Counted from the stretch's first letter, positions 1 through 8,856 are shown. The stretch is 38,633 bases of DNA from Alphaproteobacteria bacterium (GCA_024244705.1 JAAEOK010000089.1:1-38633), one strand, 5' to 3'. Notes: generated by a model not told the origin, from the letters alone. Numbers and translations: made by a program.

Positions 1-85
1 AAAACCGACCGTCCCGTAGGGTTTCCATCCGGCGGCCGGCCACGGCGTCAGCAAGCTTGCCCGATGCTTCGGCATCGCGCCGCAC
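1..85 (-). CDS. Possible 5' end of an unidentified protein, cut by the left window edge
   Basis: A minus-strand reading frame opens at GTG (83-85) with AGGA five bases upstream and stays open for 28 codons to the window edge. The visible peptide starts MRRDAEASGKLADAV and is helix-like and charged. It lies 87 bases downstream of the HNH endonuclease gene on the same strand and could be its operon partner. I do not recognise the family; so short a fragment may also be chance in GC-rich DNA. Confidence 0.3.
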   Translation of the reverse strand, partial: MRRDAEASGKLADAVAGRRMETLRDGRF

Positions 86-172
86 TTGCTTCCTGGTGGA
101 CCGGCACGCCGGATGAGAAACAGAATTGACTCGGAGTTCTTTGAAACTGCTCTAGGCGGCAATCGGCGCGAC

Positions 173-736
173 CTACTCGCTGTCGAGCTCGCTGTCCCAA
201 TAGAGGAAATCGCGCCAGCTTTCGTGGAGGTAGTTGGGCGGGAACGAGCGGCCGTTCTCCTGCAACTGCCAGGTCGTCGGCTGCGCCGGCGGGTACTGCA
301 GCTTCATCCGGCTTTCGGATATCAGCCGATCGCCCTTCTGCAGATTGCAAATGCGGCATGCCGCGACGACGTTCTCCCAATTGGTCCGTCCGCCGCGCGA
401 ACGCGGCACGACATGATCGAAGGACAGGTCCTCGACGGCGAAGCGGTGATAGCAGTACTGGCAGGTAAATTTGTCGCGCAGGAAGACGTTGAACCGGGTG
501 AAGGCCGGACGCCGCGATCCGGGCACGTACTCCTTGAGCGAGATCACGCTGGGCAGCTTCATTTGGAAACTCGGCGAATGCACGACGTGGTCGTATTCCG
601 AGACCACGTTGACGCGATCGAGGAACACCGCCTTGATCGATTCCTGCCAGCTCCAGAGGGACAATGGGAAATAGCTGAGCGGACGGAAATCCGCGTTCAG
701 CACCAAAGCCGGGCTTGCTTCAAATGTCGCCGTCAT
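173..736 (-). CDS. HNH endonuclease family protein
   Basis: A 187-residue protein with a C-terminal HNH nuclease fold: two zinc-type CxxC pairs (Cys92/Cys95 and Cys127/Cys130) bracket the catalytic Asp107-His108 and the Asn in the segment RTNWENVV. The family cuts DNA with a ββα-metal active site. Stand-alone proteins of this size, beginning with a conserved LVLNADFRPL segment, are widespread in Alphaproteobacteria and have no settled physiological role. The frame stays open upstream to 925, but the Met at 736 is chosen because the family N-terminus begins about there and a purine-rich GGGCGGCGA precedes it. The upstream extension has no domain-like sequence. Confidence 0.85.
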   Translation of the reverse strand: MTATFEASPALVLNADFRPLSYFPLSLWSWQESIKAVFLDRVNVVSEYDHVVHSPSFQMKLPSVISLKEYVPGSRRPAFTRFNVFLRDKFTCQYCYHRFAVEDLSFDHVVPRSRGGRTNWENVVAACRICNLQKGDRLISESRMKLQYPPAQPTTWQLQENGRSFPPNYLHESWRDFLYWDSELDSE

Positions 737-858
737 ATCGTCGCCGCCCGATGTACCCTTATCGTTCTCCCGTATACCCGGCCGCATGTTACCGTTTTGT
801 CGTCGATTGACCAGAAAAATTCGAGCGTTTCCAAATTGATGCCCTCCGATGTTGGACC

Positions 859-1752
859 TCAATCGGTGCTCGCATGCTGTCCGGAGAGACGTGATTTGTG
901 CGCGCCGGTAAGCGATGCGAGCCAATCGACGACGCTGCGGACCCGGCTTACTTTGAGCAATTCGCCATGGACCAGCATCCAGAGTTCACGGCGCACCACC
1001 GGCGCGGCCCCGGTCACGCGGACGAGGCCGGGCTCGCTGTCGCCGCGATAGCACGGCAGGATGCCGACGCCGATCCCCGCCTTGACTGCTTCGACCATGG
1101 CGTGAACGCCGTTGCAGCGCAGGACCGGCTGGAATCCGGGCACCGAGCGCCGGCACCACACCGCCTCCGGGATGTGCGACAGGGTCTCGTCGTGGCCGAT
1201 CCAGTCGAGATCGGGCAAGGCGAGCGCGGACCGCCCCGTCATATAGGTTGCGTTGCCATAAATCGCATAGCCGATGTCGGCGAGGCGGCGGGTGCGCGCC
1301 ACCCCTTCCCGCGGCCGGGCCAAGCGGAGAGCGATATCGGCCTCACGGCGGGCCAGGTTGAGATTGGTGTTGTCGCCGATCAACTCGAGCGCAATATCCG
1401 GGTACGTGTCCCGGAACGCGGCGAGCCGCGGCACCAGGAAGCTGGCCAACAGGGATTCGACGGAGGTCAGCCGCACCGTCCCCGAAAGCGCGGTGTCGCG
1501 GCCGGCCACCGTCCGCTCGAGGCGGTCGGCCGCGCCTTCCATGGTTTCGGCGTGAGCGACGACACTGGCGCCGACCGCTGTCGCGACCATACGACGGTCG
1601 ACGCGGTCGAACAGGCGCGCGCCGAGATCGTGCTCGATGGCGGCGAGCCGCCGGGCGACCGTTGTCTGGTTGACATCGAGCTGATCGGCGGCGGCGGACA
1701 GGGTCCCGCTGCGGGCCACCGACAACACATAACGCAAGTCATCCCAGTTCAT
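859..1752 (-). CDS. LysR-family transcriptional regulator
   Basis: A 297-residue LysR-type regulator. Residues 1-60 form the winged helix-turn-helix (MNWDDLRYVLSVARSGTLSA, with VNQTTVARRLAAIE as the recognition part) and residues from about 85 form the periplasmic-binding-like effector domain. The Met at 1752 is preferred over the one at 1758 because AGGG sits eight bases upstream. It is transcribed divergently from the isochorismatase-fold hydrolase across 109 bases that carry two short inverted repeats, the usual arrangement for a LysR regulator and its target. The effector is unknown. Family assignment is firm; regulation of the neighbour is inference. Confidence 0.9.
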   Translation of the reverse strand: MNWDDLRYVLSVARSGTLSAAADQLDVNQTTVARRLAAIEHDLGARLFDRVDRRMVATAVGASVVAHAETMEGAADRLERTVAGRDTALSGTVRLTSVESLLASFLVPRLAAFRDTYPDIALELIGDNTNLNLARREADIALRLARPREGVARTRRLADIGYAIYGNATYMTGRSALALPDLDWIGHDETLSHIPEAVWCRRSVPGFQPVLRCNGVHAMVEAVKAGIGVGILPCYRGDSEPGLVRVTGAAPVVRRELWMLVHGELLKVSRVRSVVDWLASLTGAHKSRLSGQHASTD

Positions 1753-1762
1753 AAGCATTACC

Positions 1763-1811
1763 CTGCAATACTGCAGTCCGAAACTGCGATTTTGGCTATT
1801 GTTTCGGCAAT
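1763..1811. promoter_or_regulatory. Candidate LysR operator region between divergent genes
   Basis: The 109-base gap between the lysR gene and the hydrolase holds CTGCA-ATAC-TGCAG (1763-1776) and ATTG-N6-CAAT (1798-1811). LysR regulators bind interrupted dyads in such divergent promoters. The dyads are visible; binding is inferred. Confidence 0.4.
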
Positions 1812-1861
1812 TTTGCAACCCAAGCCTTATGGTCTTCCGTTACTGTGCTGGGAGAAGCCGG

Positions 1862-2461
1862 ATGACCACGCCCAAGACCCTCCTGCAAATGGCCGGGGCC
1901 AACCTGGCGCCGCCGCGTCTTCAGGATGCCGCGGTGGTGTTGATCGATTGCCAGATGGAATATGTCAGCGGCGGCCTCAAGCTACCGAGCGTCGACGATG
2001 CTCTCGACGAAGTCCTGCACCTCACCGCCAAGGCGCGGCGCGCGGGGGCGCCGATCATCCATATCGTTCACGGCGGCCAAGCCGGCGGCCTGTTCGATCT
2101 CGACGGCCCGGGCGGTCAGATCGCACCCCAGGCGGCACCGGTCGACGGCGAGACGGTGGTCGGCAAGTCGATGCCGAATGGGTTCGCCCATACCGATCTT
2201 GACGAGAAGCTGCGAGGGACCGGCAAGCGCGAGCTGATCGTCGCCGGATTCATGACCCATATGTGCGTCAGCTCGACGATCCGCGCTGCCGTCGACCTCG
2301 GCTACCGCAGCACGCTCGTCGCCGGCGCCGCGGCGACCCGTGACCTGCCCCAGCCGGGCGGCGATATTATCGATGCCGGTACCCTCCACCGGGCAACCGT
2401 CGCCGCCCTCGCCGACCGCTTTGCGATCATCGTCGCCAACGCGGCCGCGCTCGAGGAGTAG
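1862..2461 (+). CDS. Isochorismatase-fold cysteine hydrolase
   Basis: A 199-residue cysteine hydrolase of the isochorismatase superfamily. The catalytic triad is visible: Asp29 (VVLIDCQMEY), Lys102 (VVGKSMPNGF) and Cys135 (FMTHMCVSST). The cis-peptide-type segment preceding the Cys (VAGFMTHMC) is typical. Members hydrolyse amides or enol ethers such as nicotinamide, ureidoacrylate or isochorismate; the substrate cannot be told from sequence. The ATG at 1862 has GGGAGAAG just upstream. It is divergent from the LysR regulator, its likely controller, and is followed 118 bases later by an aminotransferase on the same strand. Confidence 0.88.
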   Translation: MTTPKTLLQMAGANLAPPRLQDAAVVLIDCQMEYVSGGLKLPSVDDALDEVLHLTAKARRAGAPIIHIVHGGQAGGLFDLDGPGGQIAPQAAPVDGETVVGKSMPNGFAHTDLDEKLRGTGKRELIVAGFMTHMCVSSTIRAAVDLGYRSTLVAGAAATRDLPQPGGDIIDAGTLHRATVAALADRFAIIVANAAALEE

Positions 2462-2579
2462 CCTGGCCTCGAGCGCTCCAGCTTCGCCGAGGACGGGAGC
2501 CGAGACATGATGTGACTCGCGCCGCGCCGACTGCTATTCACAAGGCAACGGCACAGGCATTCGATCCGGAGGAATCATC

Positions 2580-3770
2580 ATGGCGGCGATGATCAATTCT
2601 GCCCTCGACCGGGTCGCGTCGCCGCCGATCGCCGAAGCCGAAAGCTGGCTGCAAGGGGCGGCACCGGCGACCAACGCGGCGCCCCTCGATTTGGCCCAGG
2701 CGGTCCCCAATTACGACCCGGCACCCGAACTGCTCGACTATCTCGCCGGCGCTGTGCGCGAACCGGGAACCGCATTCTACACACCGATCCTGGGTCTCGA
2801 CGCCCTGCGCGAATCACTCGCCGCGTCCCTGTCCGGCGAATATGGCGCCCCGATATCGGCGGCGGAAACCACGATCACCACCGGCTGCAACCACGCCTTC
2901 TGCATGGCCACTCTCGCCGTCGCCGGGGCGGGCGATGAGGTCATCCTGCCGGAACCGTTCTATTTCAATCACGACATGTGGTTCGACATGCAGGGGATCG
3001 CGACGGTTCCCCTGCCCTGCCGGCCGGGCACCGAGGGCATGGTGCCGGACCCCGAGGAAGCAGCGGCCCTGATCACGCCGCGCACGCGCGCTATCGTGCT
3101 GATCACGCCGAACAATCCGACCGGCACCATCTATTCCAACGCCCGGCTCAAGGCGTTTTATGACCTCGCGGCGAACCACGGTCTCGCTCTCGTCATCGAT
3201 GAGACCTACAAGGATTTCCGCCCCGCCGACGGTGGTGACGAACCGCAGCCGCCGCATACCTTGTTCCAAGAAGAGGGCTGGCGGGACACGCTCATCCAGC
3301 TCTACAGTTTCTCCAAGGCCTTCAGCCTGACCGGCTACCGCGTCGGCTCGCTGGTTACCGGCGAGAGGATCATGGCGGCGGTGGCAAAGATCGCCGACAC
3401 CATTACCATCTGCCCGCCCCATATCGGCCAACTGGCGGCGCTCTATGGGCTCGAACACTTGACCGCATGGCGGGAGGAGAAACGCGCCCGGGTGCTGGGC
3501 CTGATCGACGCCCTGGACGACGCCTTCCAACGCCACCGCCCGCCCTATGATCTGGTCTCTCGTGGCGCATTCTTCGCCTACCTGCGCCATCCCTTCGCCG
3601 GCACATCGTCGATCGATGTCGCCAAGCGGCTGGCCGCGGACCAGCGCCTGCTGGTGCTGCCCGGCGAGTTTTTCGGCGAGAGCCAAAGCGAATATCTGCG
3701 CGTCGCCTTCGCCAACGCCGACACCGGGCAACTCGACGAGCTCGCCAGCCGACTGGCGCGCTTGGGGTAG
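2580..3770 (+). CDS. PLP-dependent class I/II aminotransferase
   Basis: A 396-residue fold-type I aminotransferase. Features: substrate-loop segment TAFYTPILGLDALRE (residues 64-78), NNPTG (178-182), Asp207 in VIDETY that contacts the PLP ring nitrogen, Schiff-base Lys246 in SFSKAFSLTGYRVG, and a C-terminal LRVAFAN arginine that would bind the substrate carboxylate. GGAGG seven bases upstream supports the ATG. Amino-donor specificity (aspartate-, alanine- or methionine-type) is not resolved. It may be cotranscribed with the preceding hydrolase, though the 118-base gap leaves this open. Confidence 0.9.
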   Translation: MAAMINSALDRVASPPIAEAESWLQGAAPATNAAPLDLAQAVPNYDPAPELLDYLAGAVREPGTAFYTPILGLDALRESLAASLSGEYGAPISAAETTITTGCNHAFCMATLAVAGAGDEVILPEPFYFNHDMWFDMQGIATVPLPCRPGTEGMVPDPEEAAALITPRTRAIVLITPNNPTGTIYSNARLKAFYDLAANHGLALVIDETYKDFRPADGGDEPQPPHTLFQEEGWRDTLIQLYSFSKAFSLTGYRVGSLVTGERIMAAVAKIADTITICPPHIGQLAALYGLEHLTAWREEKRARVLGLIDALDDAFQRHRPPYDLVSRGAFFAYLRHPFAGTSSIDVAKRLAADQRLLVLPGEFFGESQSEYLRVAFANADTGQLDELASRLARLG

Positions 3771-3806
3771 TCAGGAGTCGGGGCCCCGCACCCTCACCGC
3801 AATCCG

Positions 3807-4832
3807 CTAGTCCTCGAAGGCGAAGATCCGCTTCCAGTCGTTCTTCATGCTGATGACGACCCAGCCCTGCATCATTGCCTCGTCGTAGAGCGCCTGGGTG
3901 AACCTGCCCACTCTGGTGTCGGGCAGCGACTGGGCAGGCCCGTAGGCATACTCGCGCTCGGCGTCGTCATGCAATACGAGCATCGCCAGACGCGCGCCAT
4001 CGCCGGCGTTCGTGTATTCCAGCATCTCCCGATCACCGGTCGAATTGCCGAATGCCGCGTGCGGCCGGCGCCCGATCATTAGGTGGATGCCCTCGGCCTT
4101 GCCCGCGTCGTTGACGTGAATGTAAGTCTTCGGTTCCCGGATAAGAACCGGCTTGCCATGCTTGTCATAAGTATAGGACGTGCGCTGGGCGGTGCCGACC
4201 ACCTGCTCGGGCGGAACGCCGTAGACCCGCTCGGCATATACCCGCACGAAATCCTGTCCACCGCCGGTGACGATGTAGGTCTTGAAGCCGGCGGCGCGCA
4301 AGTATGCCAACAGCTCCTGCATGGGGAGGTAGGTGAGATCGGTATAGGGCCGTCGCCAGCGCGGGTGCCTGGCGGTGGCGAGCCATTGCTGCACCTCGGC
4401 GTTGAATACCTCGACACTCATTCCGGTCGTCGTCGCGTCGAGCGTCGTCATGAAATCGTGCATCGGCAGCTTTGCGACTGCCGCCGCGGTGTCGGCGAGC
4501 ACGCTTTTGAACGGCTCGATCTCGGCGAGCTCGGGTTTTTCCTTTACCACCGCCGGGACGCGGTCGGCGCTGAACATCAGCCCGGCATACATGGGGTGCG
4601 AAACCCACAGCGTGCCATCCTGGTCGAAGGCGGCGACGCGCTCGGCCGCGGGTACGAAATCCGTACTCGACTCGTCGGTCGTCGTCCGCACGAACTCGAT
4701 GATCGCGCGCTTGGCCGCGCCGTCGTTCCACGACGGAAGCGGGTCGCTCTGCGCGAGTGCCAGCGTCGCCAAAGCGAGGTAAGTAGCGAGCGCGAGCATG
4801 ACGGCCGGTATGCGGTGGAGATGTGGAAACAT
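3807..4832 (-). CDS. Secreted HAD-superfamily phosphatase
   Basis: A 341-residue HAD hydrolase with an N-terminal signal peptide (hydrophobic core about residues 10-28, then LAQSD), so it probably acts in the periplasm. Motif I is FDQDGTLW with nucleophile Asp70 and acid Asp72; motif II is IVTGGG (Thr189); motif III/IV is GNSTGDREM (Asp267). The family dephosphorylates small molecules; the substrate is unknown. The start at 4832 has AGGGG seven bases upstream and begins right at the signal peptide, whereas the upstream in-frame extension is arginine-rich antisense of the esterase gene. Eight bases separate it from the upstream esterase, so the two form an operon. Confidence 0.85.
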   Translation of the reverse strand: MFPHLHRIPAVMLALATYLALATLALAQSDPLPSWNDGAAKRAIIEFVRTTTDESSTDFVPAAERVAAFDQDGTLWVSHPMYAGLMFSADRVPAVVKEKPELAEIEPFKSVLADTAAAVAKLPMHDFMTTLDATTTGMSVEVFNAEVQQWLATARHPRWRRPYTDLTYLPMQELLAYLRAAGFKTYIVTGGGQDFVRVYAERVYGVPPEQVVGTAQRTSYTYDKHGKPVLIREPKTYIHVNDAGKAEGIHLMIGRRPHAAFGNSTGDREMLEYTNAGDGARLAMLVLHDDAEREYAYGPAQSLPDTRVGRFTQALYDEAMMQGWVVISMKNDWKRIFAFED

Positions 4833-4840
4833 GATAGCCC

Positions 4841-5512
4841 CTAGGGATCCGATTCGCGAAACGCCGTCGCGATGAATTCGGCGCCGGCGACCAGGCCGAA
4901 CTCGTCGATGCCGTGCTGGACCCGCGGCCGGCGGTGCCACTCGACGGCGACGCCGGCGGCGCTGAGCCCGTCGACCGTGGCGGGCAAGGCGGCGACCGGA
5001 ACCACCGGATCGTCCTCGCCGTGGACCAACAGGACCGGCGGTTTCGAACGGGCCTCCACGGTCAGCGTTTCGCCGCCGATCAGCAGCCCGGAATAGCCGA
5101 CGACGGCGGCGCAGCCGCGCGGCCGCCGTAGCGCCACATAGAGCGCCATCATGGTGCCCTGGGAAAACCCGATCAAGGCCAGCCGGTCGTCGCCGAGGTT
5201 GCGTTCGGCGAGCGCCGCATCGAGATAGGCGTCGATCGCCGGCGCCACGCCCTTGGCGCCGCGCAGCATCTCGTCTGGGCTCATGTCGGAAAGCGGAAAC
5301 CATTGCCGGCCCATGGGGTTGGCGTCGCAGGGTTCGGGCCCGTTCGGCGACAGAAACTCCGCATCGGGCAAGAATCGCGACATCGGCGGAGCGAGGCCAA
5401 TGAGATCATTGCCGTCGGCGCCCCAGCCGTGCAGCAGGACGACCAATTGACGCGGCGCTCCGCCGCTGGCGGGGCCAAAGCCGGGCCCGTCGAGGGCGGG
5501 AGAGTCGGGCAT
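4841..5512 (-). CDS. Phospholipase/carboxylesterase-family alpha/beta hydrolase
   Basis: A 223-residue serine hydrolase of the phospholipase/carboxylesterase (YpfH-like) family. It has an oxyanion segment LLHGWGADGND, nucleophile Ser117 (GFSQGT), Asp168 (HGEDDPVVP) and His200 (RVQHGIDEFG). No signal peptide is visible, so it is cytoplasmic. Start at 5512 is chosen because AAGGA lies seven bases upstream. It is first in a two-gene unit with the secreted HAD phosphatase. The natural substrate is not predictable. Confidence 0.85.
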   Translation of the reverse strand: MPDSPALDGPGFGPASGGAPRQLVVLLHGWGADGNDLIGLAPPMSRFLPDAEFLSPNGPEPCDANPMGRQWFPLSDMSPDEMLRGAKGVAPAIDAYLDAALAERNLGDDRLALIGFSQGTMMALYVALRRPRGCAAVVGYSGLLIGGETLTVEARSKPPVLLVHGEDDPVVPVAALPATVDGLSAAGVAVEWHRRPRVQHGIDEFGLVAGAEFIATAFRESDP

Positions 5513-5620
5513 GCGGGATCCTTTCCGTGGCGCCGTTTTCCTATCCGAATTCACCCATTGCCGCCAGCCCGAAGAAAGCCGATATCATGACAACACGCGA
5601 ATGGCGAATAGGAGGGCAGG

Positions 5621-6406
5621 ATGGACGGAACGGCACCGGGCTACGCCAAGCATCCGGGTTATCGCATCGCTTTCGAGCCGAGCGCCAAACGGGTGCGGGT
5701 CGAATTCGGCGGCGAGATAGTGGCAGATACGACGGCGGTGCGCCTGCTCCATGAGACCAAACACCTGCCGGTCTATTACTTCCCGCGCGACGACGTGCGC
5801 ATGGACCTGCTGAGCGCGACCGATCATCGGTCCTATTGTCCGTTCAAAGGCGAGGCGTCCTATTGGACCGTCGGCGCCGGCGGCCGAACGGCCGAGAACG
5901 CGGTGTGGAGCTATGAAGACCCCTACGACGAGGTGGCGGAAATCGCCGGCTACATGGCCTTCTACTGGGACCGCATGGACGCCTGGTACGAAGAGGACGA
6001 GAAGGTCTTCGTCCACGCCCGTGACCCCTATACGCGGATCGATATCGTGCGCAGCGCGCGGCCGGTGCAGGTCGTGGTCGACGGCGAGGTGTTGGCCGAA
6101 ACCGAACGCGCGCTGTTCCTGGTCGAGACCGGCCTGCCGGCGCGCTACTACATCCCGCGCGATGACGTGCGGCTGGACCGGCTCTCGCCCAGCGACCGCA
6201 CCACGCAATGCCCCTACAAGGGAACCGCGATCTACTGGTCGGTCGATAACGGGAACCAGGCCCACGCGGACATCGTCTGGAGCTATCCCGACCCGGTCGC
6301 CGAGGTCGCGCGGATCAAGGATCACTTGTGCTTTTTCAACGAGCGGGTCGACGCCATCTCGATCGACGGCCTGGCCGAGGCAAATCCCAAGACCAAGTGG
6401 TCCTGA
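5621..6406 (+). CDS. Tandem DUF427 protein
   Basis: A 261-residue protein made of two copies of the DUF427 β-rich domain (about residues 15-125 and 135-250). Each repeats the same landmarks: a V(R/Q)VxxxGE strand, then LPVYYFPRDDV or LPARYYIPRDDV, then YCPFKGEASYW or QCPYKGTAIYW, then VWSY-(E/P)DP. The function of DUF427 is not established. The internal duplication is plain in the translation. GGAGGGCAGG directly precedes the ATG. It stands alone on the plus strand between two minus-strand genes. Confidence 0.85.
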   Translation: MDGTAPGYAKHPGYRIAFEPSAKRVRVEFGGEIVADTTAVRLLHETKHLPVYYFPRDDVRMDLLSATDHRSYCPFKGEASYWTVGAGGRTAENAVWSYEDPYDEVAEIAGYMAFYWDRMDAWYEEDEKVFVHARDPYTRIDIVRSARPVQVVVDGEVLAETERALFLVETGLPARYYIPRDDVRLDRLSPSDRTTQCPYKGTAIYWSVDNGNQAHADIVWSYPDPVAEVARIKDHLCFFNERVDAISIDGLAEANPKTKWS

Positions 6407-6441
6407 AAACCGGGCCAGCGAGCTCGCGTTTCGTTCCTGGC

Positions 6442-7083
6442 TTAGATCGCGCCGCCTTCGCGGTCGTTGAGGTGGTGGTAGTAGTGCCACATGAGATGGG
6501 CGGCGGCGCCACGCCACGGCCGCCAGGGTTCGGCCACGGCAACCAACTTAGCCCGTTTCGGTGTCCCCTTCAGACCCTTCATATGGATCACCGCCTTGGC
6601 CAAGGCGAGGTCGTCGATCGGCCACACGTCGGCACGGCCAAGAGCGAACAGCAGGTAGATCTCGGCACTCCAGCGACCGATGCCTTTGACCTCGATGAGT
6701 CGGTCGATCGCCTCCTCTTCCTCCAACTGCGCCAGGCCGTCGAGGTCGAGGGCGCCGCTCGCGACGTGACGGGCAAGCGCGCGGGAATACTCGATCTTCT
6801 GACGACTCAATCCCATCTTGCGCAGAGTGGTCGTTCTGAGCCGGGCGAATTTTTCCGCCGACATCGGCTGGCAGCCGCCTTCGACGCGGCCCCATATGGC
6901 GCGTGCCGCATGGGTCGAAACCTGCTGCCCGACGATGGTCCGCAAAAGCGCCGGAAATCCCATCTCCGCTCGACGCAGGGCGGGCCTGCCGGCGGCCGTG
7001 AGCGCGCGCGCGATATCGGGATCGCGAGCCGCCAGTTCATCGAGCCCGCGAGCGAGCGAGGTTTTGGTCAGCTGTCGTTTCAT
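6442..7083 (-). CDS. DNA-3-methyladenine glycosylase II family (AlkA/HhH-GPD)
   Basis: A 213-residue base-excision-repair glycosylase of the HhH-GPD superfamily that removes alkylated purines. It shows the segment LLRTIVGQQVSTHAA (residues 47-61), the helix-hairpin-helix VKGIGRWSAEIYLLFALGR (132-150) and the catalytic aspartate in WPIDDLAL (Asp158). It lacks the N-terminal Ada-type or AlkA β-domain, like Mag1-type compact enzymes. An in-frame ATG at 7140 would add 19 residues; the start at 7083 is preferred because it matches the family length, but neither has a strong ribosome site. Divergent from gluQ. Confidence 0.88.
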   Translation of the reverse strand: MKRQLTKTSLARGLDELAARDPDIARALTAAGRPALRRAEMGFPALLRTIVGQQVSTHAARAIWGRVEGGCQPMSAEKFARLRTTTLRKMGLSRQKIEYSRALARHVASGALDLDGLAQLEEEEAIDRLIEVKGIGRWSAEIYLLFALGRADVWPIDDLALAKAVIHMKGLKGTPKRAKLVAVAEPWRPWRGAAAHLMWHYYHHLNDREGGAI

Positions 7084-7164
7084 AGTTCGCGCCGCACCGA
7101 GATTTGCCCCCGAAGACAGCGCGCGATGGTATAGGAACATCGCGTTGGCCGCGATACAGAGATC

Positions 7165-8034
7165 ATGATCTGCACCAGATTCGCTCCCAGCCCGACCGGA
7201 CACCTTCATCTCGGTCACGCCTATTCGGCGCTGTTCGCCTGGCGCGCGGCCCGCGAATCGGGAGGGCGCTTCCTGCTGCGCATCGAAGACATCGATCGCG
7301 GCCGGTGCCGAACGGAATTCGACGACGCCATTGTCGAAGACCTCGCCTGGCTCGGCCTCGACTGGGACGGGCCGGTGCGCCGCCAGTCCGCGCATTTCAC
7401 TGATTATCGCGCCGCGCTCGATGCCCTCATCACTGCCGGACTGCTCTATCCGTGTTTCTGCACCCGCAAGGACATCCAACGTGAGATCGCGACGATCGGC
7501 GCCGCGCCCCATGGCCCGGACGGTCCGACATATCCGGGTACCTGCCGCGAGCTGGCGCCCGACGAACGGGCGGCGCGGATGGAGACCGGAGCGGCCTATG
7601 CCCTCCGTCTCGACATGGCGGCCGCGGCCGCCGCCGCCGGCCCGCTGACCTGGACCGACCGGGAGGCCGGCGAGGTGACGGCAAAGCCGGGGGCGTTCGG
7701 CGATGTCGTGCTGGCGCGGAAGGATACGCCGACGAGCTATCACCTGTCGGTTACCGTCGACGACGCGGTGCAGAACGTGACACTGGTGACCCGGGGCTGC
7801 GACCTGATGCCGTCGACCCACATACACCGCCTGCTCCAGGCCCTGCTCGGCCTGCCGACCCCGGACTATCACCATCATCCGCTGATCACCGATGCCGAGG
7901 GCCGCCGCTTCGCCAAACGCGACCGGCCGCCGACCTTGCGTGACCTGCGCGAAAACGGCGTCACCGCCGACGAGGCCGCGGCGATCGCGGCCGATGGCCA
8001 GATTGCGGCCTATTCATTCAGCATCCAGCCATAG
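7165..8034 (+). CDS. gluQ: Glutamyl-Q tRNA(Asp) synthetase
   Basis: A 289-residue truncated class I glutamyl-tRNA synthetase paralogue. The Rossmann half is present with FAPSPTGHLHLGH (HIGH-type motif at residues 15-18), RIEDIDRGR, a zinc site (Cys97, Cys99, Tyr123, Cys127) and the KMSKS-like RRFAKRD, but there is no anticodon-binding domain. GluQ enzymes attach glutamate to queuosine at position 34 of tRNA(Asp). The initiation region has little Shine-Dalgarno character. Its last 25 bases overlap tail-to-tail with the sulfotransferase gene. Confidence 0.92.
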   Translation: MICTRFAPSPTGHLHLGHAYSALFAWRAARESGGRFLLRIEDIDRGRCRTEFDDAIVEDLAWLGLDWDGPVRRQSAHFTDYRAALDALITAGLLYPCFCTRKDIQREIATIGAAPHGPDGPTYPGTCRELAPDERAARMETGAAYALRLDMAAAAAAAGPLTWTDREAGEVTAKPGAFGDVVLARKDTPTSYHLSVTVDDAVQNVTLVTRGCDLMPSTHIHRLLQALLGLPTPDYHHHPLITDAEGRRFAKRDRPPTLRDLRENGVTADEAAAIAADGQIAAYSFSIQP

Positions 8035-8834
8035 GACGTTCCGGCGAGAACCGACTTCACCTCGGCGAAGTTCTCGATCGTCTCGCGCAGCGGATAGGGA
8101 TTGGCCCGGGCGTATTTGACGGCGACCGGCAATGCCGAAAGCCCCAGATACCGGCATGTCTTGTCATAGGCGATGCGCGGATCGTCGGCGATGTCGTTCT
8201 CGTAGACCAAAGAGAGCGCGGCAGACCCCGCGAGGGCCGAGCGCAAAGCGGCGAATTCGGCTTCCACCTGCGCCAATCCGGCCACCAAGGGGAGCCGGCC
8301 TTCCGAAAAACGGGCTTCGTCCACATCGATCGTGACCCGCCGCCGCGGCGCGCACATGTGACGGCGGTGATGGCGGTGGCCGCCGAAATGAACCGCGGTC
8401 CGCGACACGATACTGCGCAGGACGTTACGGCGCTGTAGAACGATGAAATGGCTGATCCCGGCCGCGGCGAGAAGCTCTATCAAGCCCGGCCAATCGCGAC
8501 CGAAAGTTTCCGGTCCGTGGAGCTGCAATTCGAAGCCATAAAACCGCCGTCCCGCCCGGCCCATGCGCCGGCGCAAAAAGACGGCCGGCTCGGTTTGCTC
8601 CCGCCACAGGCCATGGTTCGGATTGAACACCTCGTGATCCCAGAAGATCTCCCGATTGTCGCCGAGCATATGCCCGAGCACGGTGCTACCCGAACGCCCG
8701 GCATGGAACATGACGACGTTTCCCGGCCGGTCGGCGGGGATCGGCCGGCCGGGTATCATGGCATCGATATATTTGAATGCCCGATAGGCCGAACCGCTAA
8801 CACGCTTGGTCAGCGAGGCCGAGTTCCGGCTCAT
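8010..8834 (-). CDS. Sulfotransferase-family protein
   Basis: A 274-residue protein with the PAPS-binding fold. A P-loop-like 5'-phosphosulfate loop lies at residues 43-52 (FHAGRSGSTV), and the 3'-phosphate motif is the RRNVLRSIVS segment. It would transfer sulfate from PAPS to an unknown carbohydrate or lipid acceptor, although this family also contains members with no demonstrated activity. GAAGGG upstream of the ATG supports the start. It is last in the minus-strand unit cupin/NUDIX/sulfotransferase (22 bases after the NUDIX gene), and its 3' end overlaps gluQ by 25 bases. Confidence 0.8.
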   Translation of the reverse strand: MSRNSASLTKRVSGSAYRAFKYIDAMIPGRPIPADRPGNVVMFHAGRSGSTVLGHMLGDNREIFWDHEVFNPNHGLWREQTEPAVFLRRRMGRAGRRFYGFELQLHGPETFGRDWPGLIELLAAAGISHFIVLQRRNVLRSIVSRTAVHFGGHRHHRRHMCAPRRRVTIDVDEARFSEGRLPLVAGLAQVEAEFAALRSALAGSAALSLVYENDIADDPRIAYDKTCRYLGLSALPVAVKYARANPYPLRETIENFAEVKSVLAGTSYGWMLNE

Positions 8835-8856
8835 GGATTGCCCTTCCCCGCGCCGG

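Noticed and set aside
62-77. Small hairpin with a TTCG loop near the left edge
   Set aside because: It lies inside the possible partial reading frame, has only six base pairs and no U-tract.
3777-3787. GGGGCCCC palindrome between convergent genes as a terminator
   Set aside because: No loop of workable size and no T-run on either strand.
3807-5303. A longer start for the HAD phosphatase
   Set aside because: The added N-terminus is arginine-rich antisense-type sequence from the esterase gene, while the 4832 start has a signal peptide and ribosome site.
6442-7878. A 478-codon open minus-strand frame
   Set aside because: Only the last 213 codons match a protein family; the rest is antisense to gluQ and open because of GC bias.
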